From: Deltaproteobacteria bacterium
GTDB taxonomy: Bacteria; Desulfobacterota; DSM-4660; Desulfatiglandales; HGW-15
Length of the DNA stretch: 6,818 bases
Assembly: GCA_020342025.1 (NCBI GenBank)
Contig: CP070840.1
Coordinates: forward strand, 289,929 to 296,746
Direction of reading: 5' to 3'
Shown here piece by piece: positions 4,945-6,818 of this stretch (positions are counted from its first letter, which is position 1; every line of letters starts with the position of its first letter). A program made the translations under genes and the position numbers. The notes beneath the pieces were generated by a model that was given only the letters and a program-made list of their open reading frames with translations, had not been told where the DNA came from and did no database searches.

Positions 4945-6818
4945 ATGCCCAAACAATTCCAGGAAGTTCCTATTGAGGAGCTTCGAGTTCGTGTGGATCC
5001 AGAGTCTCTTCCCTTTGAAAACACGGCCTCGCTTGAACCCCCTAAAGAACGAATCCTGGGTCAGGACAGGGCCAGTGATGCCATCAAATTCGGGATGGGC
5101 ATGAAGGATAACAATTACCACATATTCATAGCAGGTCCCTCCAAAGCGGGTCTGACCTATACGGCCCGGACCTATCTTGAAGAACAGGCGAAAAAGGAAC
5201 CAAAGCCGCCTGACTGGTGTTATGTATACAACTTCAAGGAACCGGACAAGCCCAAGAGCCTACGGATTTCAGCTGGCCTGGGCAAAGAACTCAAAAAGGA
5301 TATGCAGGACTTGATCGACACCCTTCAGACAAAAATCCCTGAAGTCTTTGACAGCGAGGACTACCGAGGCAGAGATAGCGACTTGCAACAGGCCGTGGAC
5401 CGACACCGACGAGAAATTATTGAAGGGTTGTCTCGTGAAGCCAAGAAAGAAGGTTTCATACTTCAGGTCTCTCAGGTAGGCATGGTCATCATCCCGGCCA
5501 CGAAAGAGGGGCAGCCCTTGAGCCAAGAGGAACTGGCCCAACTGGGGGAAGAGGAGAGGCAAAAGCTCAAAGAAAAGAGTGATGAACTCCAGGAAAAAAT
5601 GAAAGGAGCGGTGAGCAAGATCCGAGATTTGGAAGCGGAGTTCAAGCAGAGACAGGAAGAGCTGAAAAGCAACATCGCACTCTTTGTCGTGGGACAGCAG
5701 CTGGAATCCTATCTCCAGAAGTATAAGAAAGAGTCAGATGTGACAGAGTACCTCAACATGGCGCAGGAAGATATTGTGGAGAACATAGATGATTTTTTAA
5801 AGAAACCGGAAAGTCCACAGCAGCAATTCGTGCAGCTTCCTTTCGCTCCCAGGGAACCCAGCTTTCGCAAGTACGATATCAACGTCCTGGTTGACCATTC
5901 TGAAAAAGAAGGTGCCCCGGTGGTCATTGAATCCAATCCCATTTATCCGAACCTCTTCGGCACCATTGAACGCCAGGCTCTGTTCGGTGCCCTGTTTACC
6001 GATTTCACCATGATAAAGCCGGGTGTCCTTCACAAGGCGAATGGCGGATATCTTGTCATGAAGGCCTTGGACCTGCTTCGGTGGTATATCTCCTACGAAG
6101 CACTGAAGCGGGCGCTTCGTGATCAGGAAATTCGGATTGAAGACTTGGGAGAACTTTATGGCCTCTTCAGCACAAGGACTATTCGTCCTGAGCCCATTCC
6201 CCTCAATATCAAAATCGTGCTCACAGGGGATCCCTATCTTTTCGAATTACTTCATTTCTACGATGATCGTTTCCAGAAGCTCTTCAAAGTCAAGGCACAC
6301 ATGGATGACCGTATGGACCGAAAAGATGAGACCACCATGCAGTTGGCACAAATGATCGGGAGCCTCTGTTCCGAGCAGCACATTCGTCATGTGGATCGAA
6401 CGGGTGTGGCTCGGATCCTTGAATACAGCATGGAACGCACCGAAGACCGGGATAAGCTTACCCTTGAACTGGGGGACGTCAGCGACCTGATCAGAGAGGC
6501 CAACTACTTTGCTGGCCAGGATAAGACGGAATTCATCCAGCAGTCTCACGTGGAAGAGGCCATTCAAAAGCGCATTTTCAGATCCAACCTATGGGAGGAA
6601 CGGATCAAAGAAATGGTGGAGAAAGATATCTTTTGGATCGAAACGGATGGCTCGAAAATCGGTCAGATCAATGGGGTATCCATTCTCATGACTGGTGATC
6701 ACGACTTCGGTAAACCCAACCGGATCACAGCGACAGTCTCCGTGGGTCGCGAGGGTGTGGTTGGCATCGAACGTGAATCCAAGATGAGTGGCAACATTCA
6801 CACCAAAGGCGTCATGAT
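4945..6818 (+). CDS. AAA_32/Lon-like ATP-dependent protease, 3' end outside window
   Basis: The frame stays open from ATG 4945 to the window end (624 full codons), with GGAGG (4932-4936) 8 nt upstream. The family (AAA_32 plus Lon_C; ~800 residues) makes soluble Lon-type proteases without the classical Lon N-domain. Visible order: N-terminal strands, GQDRASDAIKFG (39-50), P-loop position GPSKAGLT (64-71), a helical, coiled-coil insertion (~190-285), a second ATPase part with ANGGYLVMKALDLL (365-378), YEALKRAL, sensor-like KIVLTGD (423-429) and FQKLFKVKA, then from ~550 the Lon protease domain (IGQINGVSILMTGDHDFGKPNRIT, GVVGIERE, SGNIHTKGVM). The catalytic Ser and Lys lie beyond the window. Oddities: the P-loop Lys/Arg is Leu (L70), and the Walker B acidic position is Lys (K373). 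It is the second gene of the operon with the CULT protein, which suggests a shared substrate pathway. Confidence 0.9.
   Translation, partial: MPKQFQEVPIEELRVRVDPESLPFENTASLEPPKERILGQDRASDAIKFGMGMKDNNYHIFIAGPSKAGLTYTARTYLEEQAKKEPKPPDWCYVYNFKEPDKPKSLRISAGLGKELKKDMQDLIDTLQTKIPEVFDSEDYRGRDSDLQQAVDRHRREIIEGLSREAKKEGFILQVSQVGMVIIPATKEGQPLSQEELAQLGEEERQKLKEKSDELQEKMKGAVSKIRDLEAEFKQRQEELKSNIALFVVGQQLESYLQKYKKESDVTEYLNMAQEDIVENIDDFLKKPESPQQQFVQLPFAPREPSFRKYDINVLVDHSEKEGAPVVIESNPIYPNLFGTIERQALFGALFTDFTMIKPGVLHKANGGYLVMKALDLLRWYISYEALKRALRDQEIRIEDLGELYGLFSTRTIRPEPIPLNIKIVLTGDPYLFELLHFYDDRFQKLFKVKAHMDDRMDRKDETTMQLAQMIGSLCSEQHIRHVDRTGVARILEYSMERTEDRDKLTLELGDVSDLIREANYFAGQDKTEFIQQSHVEEAIQKRIFRSNLWEERIKEMVEKDIFWIETDGSKIGQINGVSILMTGDHDFGKPNRITATVSVGREGVVGIERESKMSGNIHTKGVM

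Noticed and set aside
4914..4970. Small frame starting at ATG 4914 between the CULT and Lon-like genes
   Set aside because: It has no ribosome binding site and overlaps the start of the protease gene.
6247..6567. Minus-strand 106-codon frame opposite the protease gene
   Set aside because: It is the antisense shadow of a well-supported Lon-like reading frame.
1..6818. CRISPR array or defence system
   Set aside because: No regularly spaced direct repeats and no Cas-like or known defence proteins were seen; the only tandem repeat lies inside a coding tail.

Overview
The window looks like chromosomal DNA of a Desulfobacterota (deltaproteobacterial) bacterium or a close relative. This rests on family resemblance and style: a tryptophan-rich WIPGYW-repeat envelope protein, dispersed repeats of the 'CCCTCACCCTAACCCTC' and 'GTCATTGCG...CGCAATGAC' kinds, a bacterial cereblon-like CULT protein and an AAA_32-type Lon-like protease. 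No rRNA or other species marker is present, so the assignment is an inference.

Layout. At 1-386 there is an intrinsic terminator for a gene to the left, then about 330 bases in which I see no gene. At 405-2015 (+) lies a secreted YXWGXW/WIPGYW-repeat protein with a long basic, low-complexity tail that ends in SEDRGQ-like repeats. At 2132-2194 (+) is a 20-codon remnant resembling the N-terminus of an IS481-type transposase, cut off at a perfect-stem terminator (2196-2232). At 2243-2568 (-) is a tRNA-Asn(GUU) gene interrupted in its anticodon by a 250-nt group I intron. All core helices (P1-P9, P9.0) can be read from the sequence, and there are two hairpins between P7 and P3 as in subgroup IA. 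A promoter at 2587-2614 fits this gene. Next come dispersed repeats (2693-2716, 2736-2826).

At 2894-4265 (-) is a two-gene operon: an exported phosphodiester-glycosidase (NAGPA-like) protein, overlapped by 17 nt by a small nitroreductase. At 4533-6818 (+), divergent from it, is a second operon. Its first gene is a 121-residue stand-alone CULT domain with all four zinc cysteines and the aromatic cage that binds cyclic imides and thalidomide in human cereblon. It is followed after 46 nt by an AAA_32/Lon-type protease that runs off the window before its catalytic Ser/Lys.

The two most notable items are the tRNA-Asn group I intron and the CULT-Lon pair. Human cereblon itself joins a Lon N-terminal-like domain to a CULT domain. 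A bacterial operon placing a CULT protein beside a Lon-family protease suggests, as a hypothesis, that CULT recognises damaged (cyclic-imide) protein ends and feeds them to the protease.
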